DNA of 11,541 nt from an uncultured Lachnospiraceae bacterium (GTDB lineage Bacteria; Bacillota; Clostridia; Lachnospirales; Lachnospiraceae): positions 1 through 11,541 of the forward strand of contig CAMWNY010000040.1 of assembly GCA_947175775.1 (NCBI GenBank), written 5' to 3'. Below, one piece after another: positions 1 through 7,074 of the stretch (positions within the stretch are counted from its first letter, which is position 1; each line of letters starts with the position of its first letter). The notes below the pieces were generated by a model. It made no database searches. It was not told the DNA's origin and saw only the letters and a program-made list of their open reading frames with translations. A program made the position numbers and the translations under genes.

Positions 1-43
1 GCAGCATAAGAAGATCTGTATGAAAAAAACTGCCAACGATTAC

Positions 44-110
44 TTGACAGTAACATAAAAGAACTGTAAAACCAAAAAGGATAGAATTGTTCTGTGCAAT
101 ATGATATGAT
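44..110 (+). promoter_or_regulatory. Candidate promoters upstream of the HAD phosphatase gene
   Basis: Two candidates are visible. A perfect -35 hexamer TTGACA lies at 44-49, with TAAAAC 17 bases later at 67-72, which is a poor -10. An extended -10, TGATATGAT, lies at 102-110 and has no good -35. The second would start transcription near 117 and leave a leader of about 55 bases. That leader contains a small 4-bp hairpin (GCCC-GAAT-GGGC, 129-140). I cannot tell which one is used. Confidence 0.4.
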
Positions 111-171
111 GTCAATAGAAACATACACGCCCGAATGGGCATGAATTATATATTATATAGGAGATTACACG

Positions 172-876
172 ATGATTAAAGTGATATTATGGGATATAGA
201 CGGAACGCTTTTGGATTTTGGACAGGCAGAGAATTATGCCATGAAAAAGTGCTTTTCTGTTTTGAATATGGGAGAATGTACGGACGCGATGGTTGAGCGA
301 TACGCTGCGATTAACACAAAATACTGGGAGCGTCTTGAGCGCAATGAGATTACGAAACAGGAAGTGTTAATCGGACGGTTTCGTGAATTTTTTGAGACTG
401 AGGGACTTCCTTTGGAGAAAGCACAGATTTTTAATGAAGAATATCAGATTCGACTGGGCGATAAAGTTTTTTTTAACGATAATGCAAAGACGCTTGTAGA
501 GGAATTGAAGGAACAGGGATTTGTGCAGTTTGCCGTGACAAACGGAACGCTTGCGGCGCAGAGAAGGAAGCTTGCGGCATCCGGATTTGATACATTGCTT
601 GACGGGGCGGTAATTTCGGATGAAATCGGTGTGCAGAAACCGAATATCGGATTTTTCGAATATACTTTCGATATTCTTGCGAAAATCGGAACATATCAGA
701 AAGATGAGATTATCATTGTCGGCGATTCGCTCACAAGCGACATGCAGGGGGGCAATAATGCGGGAATAGTGTGCTGTTGGTATAATCCCAAAGAGGAGCG
801 TAACACAAAAGGACTGCATATTGATTATGAGATAAAAAATTTGATGGATTTGAATAAAATATTATTTACGAATTAA
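172..876 (+). CDS. HAD-superfamily phosphatase, YjjG-type (noncanonical pyrimidine) nucleotidase
   Basis: This 234-residue soluble protein has all the HAD signatures. Motif I is DIDGT, with nucleophile D8 and acid/base D10. Motif II is T123 in AVTNG. Motif III is K156 in QKP. Motif IV is GDSLTSD, with D185 and D190. The helical insert between motif I and residue 100 is the C1 cap typical of the YjjG/haloacid-dehalogenase branch. The length matches YjjG-family enzymes, which dephosphorylate nucleoside monophosphates and help clear noncanonical pyrimidines; that substrate is inferred from the family. The ATG start has AGGAGA 7 bases upstream (159-164). The gene is followed by a 53-base gap before the galactanase gene with no terminator, so some read-through is possible, but its function appears unrelated to the galactan block. 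Another small-phosphate HAD specificity, such as phosphoglycolate, is possible. Confidence 0.85.
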   Translation: MIKVILWDIDGTLLDFGQAENYAMKKCFSVLNMGECTDAMVERYAAINTKYWERLERNEITKQEVLIGRFREFFETEGLPLEKAQIFNEEYQIRLGDKVFFNDNAKTLVEELKEQGFVQFAVTNGTLAAQRRKLAASGFDTLLDGAVISDEIGVQKPNIGFFEYTFDILAKIGTYQKDEIIIVGDSLTSDMQGGNNAGIVCCWYNPKEERNTKGLHIDYEIKNLMDLNKILFTN

Positions 877-893
877 TCTGTAATTGTTAAAAT
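865..893 (+). promoter_or_regulatory. Possible promoter for the galactan/galactose genes
   Basis: TTTACG at 865-870 and TAAAAT at 888-893 are separated by 17 bases, in the gap between the phosphatase and the galactanase. The -35 half overlaps the end of the phosphatase gene. The region is very AT-rich, so chance matches are likely, and the call is weak. It is supported mainly by the change of function between the two genes. Confidence 0.3.
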
Positions 894-929
894 AAAAACA
901 AGAATAAAAACACAGGAACGGAGGGTACC

Positions 930-2063
930 ATGTTGGATTATTTGGATTATATCAAGGGAATGGACATCTCGTCACTCGACGAAATCGAACGGCTTGGCGC
1001 AAAATTTTATGATGACGGTAAGGAGGGGGATTTAATTGAAATCCTGAAACGTTATGATGTAAATTACATACGCCTGCGGCTGTGGAACGATCCCAAATCG
1101 CCGGAGGGTGAGCCTTATGGTGCGGGAAACAACGACTATGCCGCGACGCTTCGCATGGCAAAGCGTGTGAAGGCAGCAGGACTTGGATTTTTGCTTGATT
1201 TTCATTACAGCGACTGTTGGACCGACCCGGGCAAACAGCGCAAGCCCAAAGCGTGGGAGGGGTACGATGCCGCGCGGTTGGAACAGGCGGTTTACGACTT
1301 CACAAAACAAACACTGACTGATTTTGTCCGGGACGGCGCAGCGCCCGATATGGTTCAGGTCGGAAATGAGTTGACAAACGGTTTGCTTTGGCCGGAGGGA
1401 CAAGTGCCGAATTATGATAATATTGCGCGTTTTGTGAGCGCAGGCGTCAGGGCGGTGAGAGAAACGTGTCCGAAGGCAAAGATTATGATTCATTTGGACA
1501 ATGGAGGAAAGAATGAACTTTACCGCAGCTGGTTTGATGAATATATTCATAAGAATAACGGTGCGGATTTTGATATTATCGGACTTTCTTATTATCCTTT
1601 TTGGCATGGAACGCTTTCCGATCTTGCAAACAATATGAACGACATTGCAGTGCGTTACGGAAAAGAATTGATTGTTGCCGAAGTGTCAATGGGACACACC
1701 GTGGAGGACTACATTGATTATGAAAAACTTGCGCCCGATAAACGTAAAGGTATGGCAACGAAGCCTGAGCTTTGCGAAAAGGTGCCGTTTGCCATGACAA
1801 AGGAGGGACAGTCCGAATTTATGAAAGCCTTTTTGCAGACGTTGGAAAACGTACCTGAACACAAAGGCAGAGGCTTTTTTTATTGGGAGCCGGCGTGGCT
1901 TCCGGTACAAGGCAGCGGCTGGGCAACGGAACCGTCGCTTGTGTATATGAAAGAAAAAGGACCATGCGGAAATGAATGGGCAAATCAGGCGCTCTTTGAT
2001 TACGACGGAAATGCGCTTCCTGCGCTGCAGACAATCAGGGAATATCAGCCAAAACATAATTAG
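930..2063 (+). CDS. Glycoside hydrolase family 53 endo-beta-1,4-galactanase (predicted cytoplasmic)
   Basis: This 377-residue protein spans a single GH53 TIM barrel (clan GH-A). Recognisable blocks are YIRLRLWNDP (46-55), LLDFHYSDCWTDP (88-100), VQVGNELTNG (142-151), the strand IVAEVS (248-253) and FFYWEPAWLP (316-325). By family rule E147 in VGNE is the acid/base and E251 in VAEVS the nucleophile. GH53 enzymes cut beta-1,4-galactan, the side chain of pectic arabinogalactan I, into galacto-oligosaccharides. The N-terminus is charged and has no signal peptide, transmembrane segment or binding module. This suggests an intracellular enzyme acting on imported oligosaccharides, unlike the usual secreted galactanases. 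The start has GGAGGG at 920-925; ATG at 960 is a less likely alternative. The galT-like gene follows after 17 bases, so both probably share a transcript. Confidence 0.88.
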   Translation: MLDYLDYIKGMDISSLDEIERLGAKFYDDGKEGDLIEILKRYDVNYIRLRLWNDPKSPEGEPYGAGNNDYAATLRMAKRVKAAGLGFLLDFHYSDCWTDPGKQRKPKAWEGYDAARLEQAVYDFTKQTLTDFVRDGAAPDMVQVGNELTNGLLWPEGQVPNYDNIARFVSAGVRAVRETCPKAKIMIHLDNGGKNELYRSWFDEYIHKNNGADFDIIGLSYYPFWHGTLSDLANNMNDIAVRYGKELIVAEVSMGHTVEDYIDYEKLAPDKRKGMATKPELCEKVPFAMTKEGQSEFMKAFLQTLENVPEHKGRGFFYWEPAWLPVQGSGWATEPSLVYMKEKGPCGNEWANQALFDYDGNALPALQTIREYQPKHN

Positions 2064-2080
2064 AAATGGAGGGGAACAGC

Positions 2081-3598
2081 ATGATTACGAAGAATATTGC
2101 CACATTGGTACAATACGGTATTGCAGCCGGACTTTTAGATGAAATGGACAGAACCTATACTGTTAACAGCCTGTTGGAGTTATTTGGGATTGAGGATTAT
2201 GAGGAACCGGAATGCCTTCCGGAAATCACGAATCCGGCAGATTTTAATTTGGAAGGATTGCTCAAGGAAATGCTCGATTACGCTGCGGAACATAACCTAA
2301 TGACCGATGACAGCATTGTATACCGGGATTTGTTTGACACAAAGATTATGGGAAGGCTGGTGCCGCGCCCGTCAGATGTGATTTATACGTTTGACCGGAT
2401 TTATGAGGAGCAGGGCGCAAAGGCGGCGACGGACTGGTATTATGCGTTCAGCCAAAATACGGATTATATCAGACGTTACCGCATTGCGCGTGATATGAAA
2501 TGGAAGGCTGATACGGATTATGGGGAAATGGACATTACAATCAATCTGTCAAAACCGGAAAAGGACCCCAAAGCAATTGCGGCAGCAAAAAATGCAAAGC
2601 AGAGCGGGTACCCGAAGTGTCAGCTTTGCATGGAAAATGAGGGATACGCAGGACGGGTAAACCATCCCGCGAGACAGAATCACAGGATTATTCCCGTAGT
2701 AATTCAGGGAAATCAGTGGGGATTCCAATATTCTCCTTATGTGTATTATAATGAACACTGCATCGTGTTTAATTCACAGCATATACCGATGAAAATTAAT
2801 CATGATACGTTTGTCAAGCTGTTTCATTTTGTGGAGCAGTTTCCGCATTACTTTGTCGGCTCGAACGCGGATTTGCCGATTGTCGGCGGCTCTATTTTAA
2901 GCCATGACCATTTTCAGGGTGGAAATTATGAATTTGCAATGGCGAAAGCGCCCGTGGAGAAATCGTTTAGCATAAAGGGATTTGAGGATATTCAGTCAGG
3001 GATTGTTAAGTGGCCGATGTCGGTGATACGTCTTTCCCACGCAGATTATAACCGTATTATCGAGCTTGCGGATCTTATTTTAACAAAGTGGAGAGGTTAT
3101 ACGGACGAAGCGGCGTTTATTTTTGCCGAGACGGACGGGGAACCGCATAATACGATTACGCCGATTGCAAGAAAACGCGGGCAGAATTATGAGTTGGATT
3201 TGGTTCTGCGCAACAATATCACAACCGAGGAGCATCCGCTTGGCGTTTATCACCCGCATGCCGAGCTGCACCATATCAAAAAAGAAAACATTGGTCTGAT
3301 TGAGGTTATGGGTCTTGCGGTATTGCCGTCGCGGTTAAAATCGGAGTTGGAGCTTCTTGCAGATGCGATTGTAAAGAAAACAGACATCCGCGCGGATGAA
3401 ACATTGGAAAAGCACGCGGACTGGGTAGATGAAATACTGCCCAAATACAGCAATGTTACACAGGAAAATGTGATGGACATTCTTGAGAAGGAGGTCGGTA
3501 TTGTATTTGGACAGGTACTTGAGCACGCCGGCGTTTACAAGCGGGATGAGATGGGACAGGCAGCATTTATGCGTTTTATAGACAGCATACAGCCGTAA
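2081..3598 (+). CDS. galT: Class II UDP-glucose--hexose-1-phosphate uridylyltransferase
   Basis: This enzyme of the Leloir pathway exchanges UMP between UDP-glucose and galactose-1-phosphate, giving UDP-galactose and glucose-1-phosphate. The 505-residue length and overall sequence are those of the Firmicutes-type GalT, which is much longer than the enterobacterial form. The motif GGSILSHDHFQGG (269-281) carries the HxH pair H275/H277; the second His is expected to be the uridylylated nucleophile by analogy with the HIT-like fold. The pair C180/C183 in PKCQLC is conserved in this class and may bind metal. I choose ATG at 2081 over an in-frame ATG at 2066. The purine-rich GGAGGGG (2068-2074) is a good ribosome binding site for 2081 and would lie inside the coding region if 2066 were used. 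It follows the galactanase directly, consistent with feeding released galactose into central metabolism. No galK or galE lies in the window. Confidence 0.93.
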   Translation: MITKNIATLVQYGIAAGLLDEMDRTYTVNSLLELFGIEDYEEPECLPEITNPADFNLEGLLKEMLDYAAEHNLMTDDSIVYRDLFDTKIMGRLVPRPSDVIYTFDRIYEEQGAKAATDWYYAFSQNTDYIRRYRIARDMKWKADTDYGEMDITINLSKPEKDPKAIAAAKNAKQSGYPKCQLCMENEGYAGRVNHPARQNHRIIPVVIQGNQWGFQYSPYVYYNEHCIVFNSQHIPMKINHDTFVKLFHFVEQFPHYFVGSNADLPIVGGSILSHDHFQGGNYEFAMAKAPVEKSFSIKGFEDIQSGIVKWPMSVIRLSHADYNRIIELADLILTKWRGYTDEAAFIFAETDGEPHNTITPIARKRGQNYELDLVLRNNITTEEHPLGVYHPHAELHHIKKENIGLIEVMGLAVLPSRLKSELELLADAIVKKTDIRADETLEKHADWVDEILPKYSNVTQENVMDILEKEVGIVFGQVLEHAGVYKRDEMGQAAFMRFIDSIQP

Positions 3599-3683
3599 AA
3601 ACGGGAATTGTATGGGAGAAGCAACAGGAAGCCGAAGGCTGAACTGTTACTGTGAGAAAATGAAACACGCAGGGAGGATTGAC

Positions 3684-4610
3684 ATGTCCAGGAAAAAGAA
3701 AGAATCCGCGGAATTTCGGTTTTATGAGCTTTCGAATGATAAGCCTGCGCTTGTGCTGATTGGTGATAAATGGAAGCAGGTATATGGTGAAAATATTAAC
3801 AATATGCACTTTCACAACCTGTTGGAAATCGGTTACTGCCATTACGGGACAGGCGATTTGGTGATAGAGGAGGACCGTTATCGCTTTACGAAGCAGATGG
3901 TATCATGCATTCCGGCTAATTTTCTGCATGTCACGAGAAGTGATGTGAATGTTATTGCTTATTGGGAGTGGATTTACATAAACCCAGCGGAGATTTTGAA
4001 AAACTGCGGTAAGACGCCGCAGGAAATACGCGCTGTTTTGGAGGCGGTAAATGACAGGGCATTTTTTGTGCATGCGCAGGAAAATCCGGTGCTTGCGGCG
4101 CTGGTACGTGCGGTGTTTGATGAGATGCGGCACAAGGGCGAGCATCATTTGGAGTGCGTGCGGGGTATGGTTTATGCGCTTGTGTTTGAGATTGCGCGTT
4201 TTAACGACAAGGAGGTAAGCCGTACCCTGAGTCGGAACGGAAGCCTGCAGCTGGAGCGGGCAATTGAGTATGTGGACGCCAATTATGCGAACACATTCCG
4301 CATTGCGGATCTTGCGCAGGTATGCCATATGAGTGAAACACATTTTCGGCGTATTTTCCAGGAAAAGATGAATATGACGCCGGTGGAGTATGTGAATTTT
4401 GTGCGCATCAGAAAGGCATGTGAGCTGATAGATAAGACGGACATCAGCATGGAGGAAGTGGCGGGAAAGGTCGGGTTTGTCACGCCTTCGACCTTTAACC
4501 GTAATTTCCGGCGTATCGTGGGAACATCGCCGTATCAGTGGAAAAAACGTCCGGACAGCCATGAGCGTAAGCTTGCAGAATATAAGATTTCCGCATTAAA
4601 AGGTTGGTAA
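3684..4610 (+). CDS. AraC-family transcriptional regulator with N-terminal cupin sensor domain
   Basis: This 308-residue protein has the usual two-part AraC layout. Residues about 10-110 form a cupin-like ligand domain with the HxH-type strand MHFHNLLEIG (41-50). Residues about 200-298 form the DNA-binding domain with two helix-turn-helix units, RIADLAQVCHMSETHFRRIF (206-225) and one around 255-278 (MEEVAGKVGFVTPSTFNRNF), followed by the typical GTSPYQW ending. Such proteins usually activate sugar-utilisation genes when the effector binds. Its position after galT and before a separately promoted gene suggests control of the galactan block, the downstream unit, or both; the effector is not known. 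The ATG at 3684 is chosen because AGGGAGGA (3671-3678) sits 5 bases upstream. The longer reading from 3612 adds 24 residues rich in Arg and Cys, unlike the family, with no good ribosome binding site. Confidence 0.9.
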   Translation: MSRKKKESAEFRFYELSNDKPALVLIGDKWKQVYGENINNMHFHNLLEIGYCHYGTGDLVIEEDRYRFTKQMVSCIPANFLHVTRSDVNVIAYWEWIYINPAEILKNCGKTPQEIRAVLEAVNDRAFFVHAQENPVLAALVRAVFDEMRHKGEHHLECVRGMVYALVFEIARFNDKEVSRTLSRNGSLQLERAIEYVDANYANTFRIADLAQVCHMSETHFRRIFQEKMNMTPVEYVNFVRIRKACELIDKTDISMEEVAGKVGFVTPSTFNRNFRRIVGTSPYQWKKRPDSHERKLAEYKISALKGW

Positions 4611-4673
4611 AACCGGTAATGGTTGAAATTGCACGAAAGTTAAGGGATATTGGCTACAAATATTAGATGGAAA

Positions 4674-4682
4674 TGCTATACT
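4674..4682 (+). promoter_or_regulatory. Extended -10 promoter of the 623-residue protein gene
   Basis: TGCTATACT is an extended -10 (TG-N-TATACT). The best -35 candidate at the normal distance is CTACAA (4654-4659), which is weak. A strong -10 with a poor -35 is common at promoters that need an activator, and an AraC-type gene ends just upstream at 4610. The predicted transcription start, near 4689, lies downstream of the TTG at 4650 and so supports the GTG start at 4737. Confidence 0.5.
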
Positions 4683-4736
4683 TCATTTATAGGCTGTCGT
4701 GAATTGATGGCAAGAATGATAGAAGGAGGAAGAACA

Positions 4737-6608
4737 GTGGATCAATTTGTGGTTAATATTATCCATCGCCCGGAAATGGTTCCAGAGTATGCGGAAAAGG
4801 TGACAGGGCATGGAAAGACAGAGGATATTGGAAGAAAAGCGCTTCTTACGGAGTCGCTCGATATTTTTAAGACACAGCAGGAATGCGCGCACAAAAACGG
4901 TTTAAAGACGACGATTCAGATGACATACGCAAGTCTGTTTAATGATGAGGCGGTTGCGATTGCAAAGGAGCATCACGAAACCTATGGCGATGAGATTGCG
5001 CTTACGCTGTTGGGGCTTCCGTGTACGGAGTTCCGTGAGAAGTATAAGACAAAGGATTTCTGTATTTGGATGTTTTCAATGGAGGACAAAATGTCCATTG
5101 TTGATGATGTATTCGGCAAGTTTTATGAGCGGTTTGGTTTTTATCCGGAGTCAACAGGTTCTTACTACATGGACGCGGACCTCACCAATTACATAAAGAG
5201 CAAGTATCCGATGGTAAAATGCGCCGTGGCGACTTGTTGGGAGGAGGGACCAAAGGCATATCACACCTGCAACAATTCATGGTATACCTTTATGGACGGC
5301 GGTCCTTGGGCGCCGTGGATTCCCTCAAAGCAGAATACACACGCGCCGGCGGCAAATGAGGCGGAGGATTCGGGCATCGTGGCAATCCCGCATTTGTCAA
5401 GGGACTTGATTGCGTGCTATGACGGAAACGGCTCGAACTTCGGAACGCATCCGCAGAACGTTTTGCGCGGCATGATTTATGATTCCAAGACATGGGAGTT
5501 TCCTTATATGTACAATCTGATTGACCAGTACAGGGATTTGGAGAAGTACAACAATGGTTACGCTTATAATATGATGTTTGTCGGTCCCGGCTGGATGAAC
5601 AAGATGGGACGCTGGGAGGCGCCGTATGAGCTTTTGTTAAAGTCCTATGAAGACGGATGCGCGTATTACGGACAGCTCAAAAAAGAGGGAAAGCTTACAG
5701 ACATGACAATGTCCGAGTTTGCGGACTACTACAGGGAAAAGAAGGGCGTGACAAAGGGCGTTTATACGGAGCCGGAGTGTGCGCTTTGGAGAGATATTTT
5801 ATATGGTTCGGACAAACAGCTTTTTTGGTACTGCGACCCGTTTATGAGAGCGTGCGTCAATATGGATCAGGGCGGCGCGATTGTGGATTTGCGCCCGTAT
5901 GCGGCAAAGCTTGAGTGGAAAACAGGCATCGGAACAAAGCATGTGTGGGATGCGTCGTATCCGTTCCTGATTCAGGAAAAGTACAGGGCAGGCTACTTTA
6001 CGCATTATGCAGGCGAAGGTACGGTCAGAAGCGCGAAAGTCTGCTATAACGGCGAGGAAGTTGACCTTTGCTTATGCCGTACAAAGGCGCACTTCTCGGA
6101 AGAGCCGAATGCGGACGGACAAGGGAAAACGCGTATTCTCACGCTTGACCCGGTTGATATTGAATTTTATGATTTGACGGTGAAGCTGCAGTCAAGGATT
6201 CTTTTTGAGGAAGGCAGTTCGGACATCAGGATTGAACGCAAAATCTTAGAGATGTCGAAGCCTGACGCAGAGGTAGAGATAAACGAGTATATCGTATGCT
6301 GCTACGGCACGACGGAGTATTCGGAGGATATGAACGGCATTACGCTGTGCTGTGCGGGAGAGCAGGAGGCAAAGACGATTACCTACGCATATAAGTGCAG
6401 GGAAGAAAGCCTTGCAAATGCGAAGGAGGTATCGGCAGTAATTCCCCCGATTGAAACGAAGGTATCGCTTACCGCGCAGGGAAAAGACTTCACGGGTTAT
6501 GTGAAGGAAGGTTATGCATTCTCACCGATGCTTACATTAGGCTATACAACTACGCTCAAGAATAAGGAGGTATTTGCGACATGTCTCAAGGTAGAAAAGG
6601 CAAACTAA
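4737..6608 (+). CDS. Uncharacterised 623-residue protein, possibly a carbohydrate-active or NodB-like enzyme
   Basis: I do not recognise this protein with confidence. It starts at GTG 4737, with AGAAGGAGGA ending 6 bases upstream (4721-4730). Longer readings from TTG 4650 or ATG 4707/4716 would place this ribosome binding site inside the gene. There is no signal peptide or membrane segment. The N-terminal half, about residues 1-320, alternates strands and helices like a TIM-type or NodB-like barrel. It carries aromatic-rich blocks FGFYPESTG (133-141), SYYMDADLTN (142-151) and CAVATCWEEG (162-171), and Trp/Gly-rich loops near residues 180-200, as seen in carbohydrate-binding clefts. The C-terminal third, after about residue 400, looks beta-rich. 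Resemblance to the DUF3863-type proteins or to polysaccharide-deacetylase-like domains is only a memory-based impression. The context of a galactanase, GalT and AraC suggests a role in sugar metabolism. It forms a two-gene unit with the zinc-ribbon gene. Confidence 0.8.
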   Translation: MDQFVVNIIHRPEMVPEYAEKVTGHGKTEDIGRKALLTESLDIFKTQQECAHKNGLKTTIQMTYASLFNDEAVAIAKEHHETYGDEIALTLLGLPCTEFREKYKTKDFCIWMFSMEDKMSIVDDVFGKFYERFGFYPESTGSYYMDADLTNYIKSKYPMVKCAVATCWEEGPKAYHTCNNSWYTFMDGGPWAPWIPSKQNTHAPAANEAEDSGIVAIPHLSRDLIACYDGNGSNFGTHPQNVLRGMIYDSKTWEFPYMYNLIDQYRDLEKYNNGYAYNMMFVGPGWMNKMGRWEAPYELLLKSYEDGCAYYGQLKKEGKLTDMTMSEFADYYREKKGVTKGVYTEPECALWRDILYGSDKQLFWYCDPFMRACVNMDQGGAIVDLRPYAAKLEWKTGIGTKHVWDASYPFLIQEKYRAGYFTHYAGEGTVRSAKVCYNGEEVDLCLCRTKAHFSEEPNADGQGKTRILTLDPVDIEFYDLTVKLQSRILFEEGSSDIRIERKILEMSKPDAEVEINEYIVCCYGTTEYSEDMNGITLCCAGEQEAKTITYAYKCREESLANAKEVSAVIPPIETKVSLTAQGKDFTGYVKEGYAFSPMLTLGYTTTLKNKEVFATCLKVEKAN

Positions 6609-6799
6609 ATTATAGATGTCCCTCATGCTTTATGAGAGATTTGGATATTGATATGTTTTACGATAAGGAAAAGGACGAATTTTACTGCATGCGCTGCCAG
6701 TACACCGGAAAAGAGGCAGACGTGCTGGAGAAAAATGAAATGGTGAGATTTCGCTACCGTGCGATGGCACAGCGGTTTACGAAGTTTGATTTTGACTGA
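6581..6799 (+). CDS. Small zinc-ribbon protein
   Basis: This 72-residue protein has two CxxC knuckles, C13-P-S-C16 and C36-M-R-C39, 19 residues apart. That is a typical four-cysteine zinc ribbon. An acidic stretch (DLDIDMFYDKEKDE) lies between them, and a basic/aromatic tail ends in FDFD. No catalytic domain is present, so a binding or adaptor role is likely, but the partner is unknown. ATG 6581 has a strong ribosome binding site, AAGGAGG (6564-6570), inside the end of the upstream gene. The two reading frames overlap by 28 bases, which suggests translational coupling. An intrinsic terminator follows 38 bases after the stop. It is too short and too well started to be a shadow frame, and the spaced cysteines support a real gene. 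Confidence 0.8.
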   Translation: MSQGRKGKLNYRCPSCFMRDLDIDMFYDKEKDEFYCMRCQYTGKEADVLEKNEMVRFRYRAMAQRFTKFDFD

Positions 6800-6837
6800 G
6801 TAGAAGGCGGAGTCTGAAGATTATCATTGAGAGGAAT

Positions 6838-6894
6838 ACAGGGCTGTTGCGATATAGGTAAAAGGCTATCTATGGAGCAGCGGCTCTGTTTTTT
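6838..6894 (+). terminator. Rho-independent terminator after the zinc-ribbon gene
   Basis: ACAGGGCTGTTGC (6838-6850) can pair along all 13 positions with GCAGCGGCTCTGT (6877-6889), using three G-U pairs. The intervening 26 bases hold a smaller ATAG/CTAT stem. The right arm runs into a T tract at 6889-6894. Geometry and position, 38 bases after a stop codon, fit an intrinsic terminator. The G-U pairs make it clearly stronger on the + strand transcript than on the opposite one. Confidence 0.82.
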
Positions 6895-6918
6895 GAGAAT
6901 AAAAGTTCAGACATTTGA

Positions 6919-6947
6919 TTTACAATATCATGACAACGTTGTACAAT
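6919..6947 (+). promoter_or_regulatory. Near-consensus sigma-A promoter overlapped by a palindrome
   Basis: TTTACA (6919-6924) and TACAAT (6942-6947) are 17 bases apart, each one base from consensus. The perfect 10-base palindrome ACAACGTTGT (6933-6942) covers the end of the spacer and the first base of the -10. It is interlocked with a second perfect palindrome, TTGTACAA (6939-6946). This arrangement suits a repressor operator that blocks polymerase binding, as in autoregulated small regulators or antitoxin genes. The only thing it appears to drive directly is the relic ORF that follows, although read-through to argC is possible. Confidence 0.6.
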
Positions 6948-6969
6948 GAGGGTAGCAGGAAGGATGACA

Positions 6970-7071
6970 ATGAGTGAAAGAGAAAAGGCGCTGATTGACG
7001 AAGTTAAGCCGGATGAATAGGATTTGGTGAATGACAGTTCACTTCTTGACTTTTTTCGTGTTCAGTCATAA
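6970..7071 (+). pseudogene. Relic of a small gene: 16-codon ORF with in-frame amber, then 16 more open codons
   Basis: An ATG with AGGAAGG (6957-6963) 6 bases upstream opens a frame reading MSEREKALIDEVKPDE, then TAG at 7018-7020. The same frame continues as DLVNDSSLLDFFRVQS to TAA at 7069-7071. The strong promoter 16-22 bases upstream and the charged, helix-like N-terminus suggest this was the start of a small protein. The pattern of a short helical opening followed by a Leu/Phe-rich stretch recalls the starts of small antitoxins or regulators, but this is only an impression. An ATG at 6964 is in the same frame. It could also be a chance leader ORF. The amber and early stop argue against a full working protein. 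Confidence 0.35.
7026..7043 (+). promoter_or_regulatory. Candidate ArgR/AhrC operator (ARG box) upstream of argC
   Basis: The core is TGAAT-GACA-GTTCA (7028-7041). Against the known ARG box core TGAAT-N4-ATTCA it matches 9 of 10 arm positions; the central four bases are less AT-rich than usual. The perfect inverted repeat GTGAA/TTCAC (7027-7031 and 7038-7042) ends 3 bases before the argC -35. Location before an arginine biosynthesis gene makes control by an ArgR-type repressor likely. Only one good box is visible, whereas ArgR often uses two. Confidence 0.5.
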
Positions 7072-7074
7072 GAT
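7046..7074 (+). promoter_or_regulatory. Promoter of the argC operon
   Basis: TTGACT (7046-7051) and TAAGAT (7069-7074) are separated by 17 bases and each differ from consensus at one position. Transcription would start near 7081, leaving a leader of about 40 bases with the ribosome binding site AAGAGGA. No promoter-like break is visible further down, so it probably serves argC, the methyltransferase and both MATE genes. Confidence 0.7.

Noticed and set aside
2..58. Open frame from the window start ending in TAA at 56-58, possibly the tail of an upstream gene (…KKTANDYLTVT)
   Set aside because: Only 18 codons are visible with no recognisable motif; it overlaps a perfect TTGACA, and the window edge prevents any decision.
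1032..1607. Long minus-strand open frames opposite the galactanase, argC and methyltransferase genes (for example 1032-1607, 3903-4562 and 8179-8805)
   Set aside because: They lie fully opposite well-supported genes, have no ribosome binding sites or recognisable domains, and show the biased composition of antisense shadows.
3612..3683. N-terminal extension of the AraC regulator from ATG 3612
   Set aside because: The extra 24 residues are Arg/Cys-rich and lack a ribosome binding site, while AGGGAGGA before ATG 3684 marks a good start.
3599..3683. Possible terminator between galT and the AraC gene (CCG-TAAAAA-CGG and AGCC-GAA-GGCT)
   Set aside because: Stems are only 3-4 bp and no T tract follows.
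6838..6894. Riboswitch or T-box in the gap before argC
   Set aside because: The only strong structure is a simple 13-bp hairpin with a T tract that ends the upstream unit; no conserved riboswitch core is seen.
6970..7020. Arginine-sensing leader peptide for argC attenuation
   Set aside because: The short ORF has only one Arg codon, no Arg run, and no terminator/antiterminator hairpin follows before argC.
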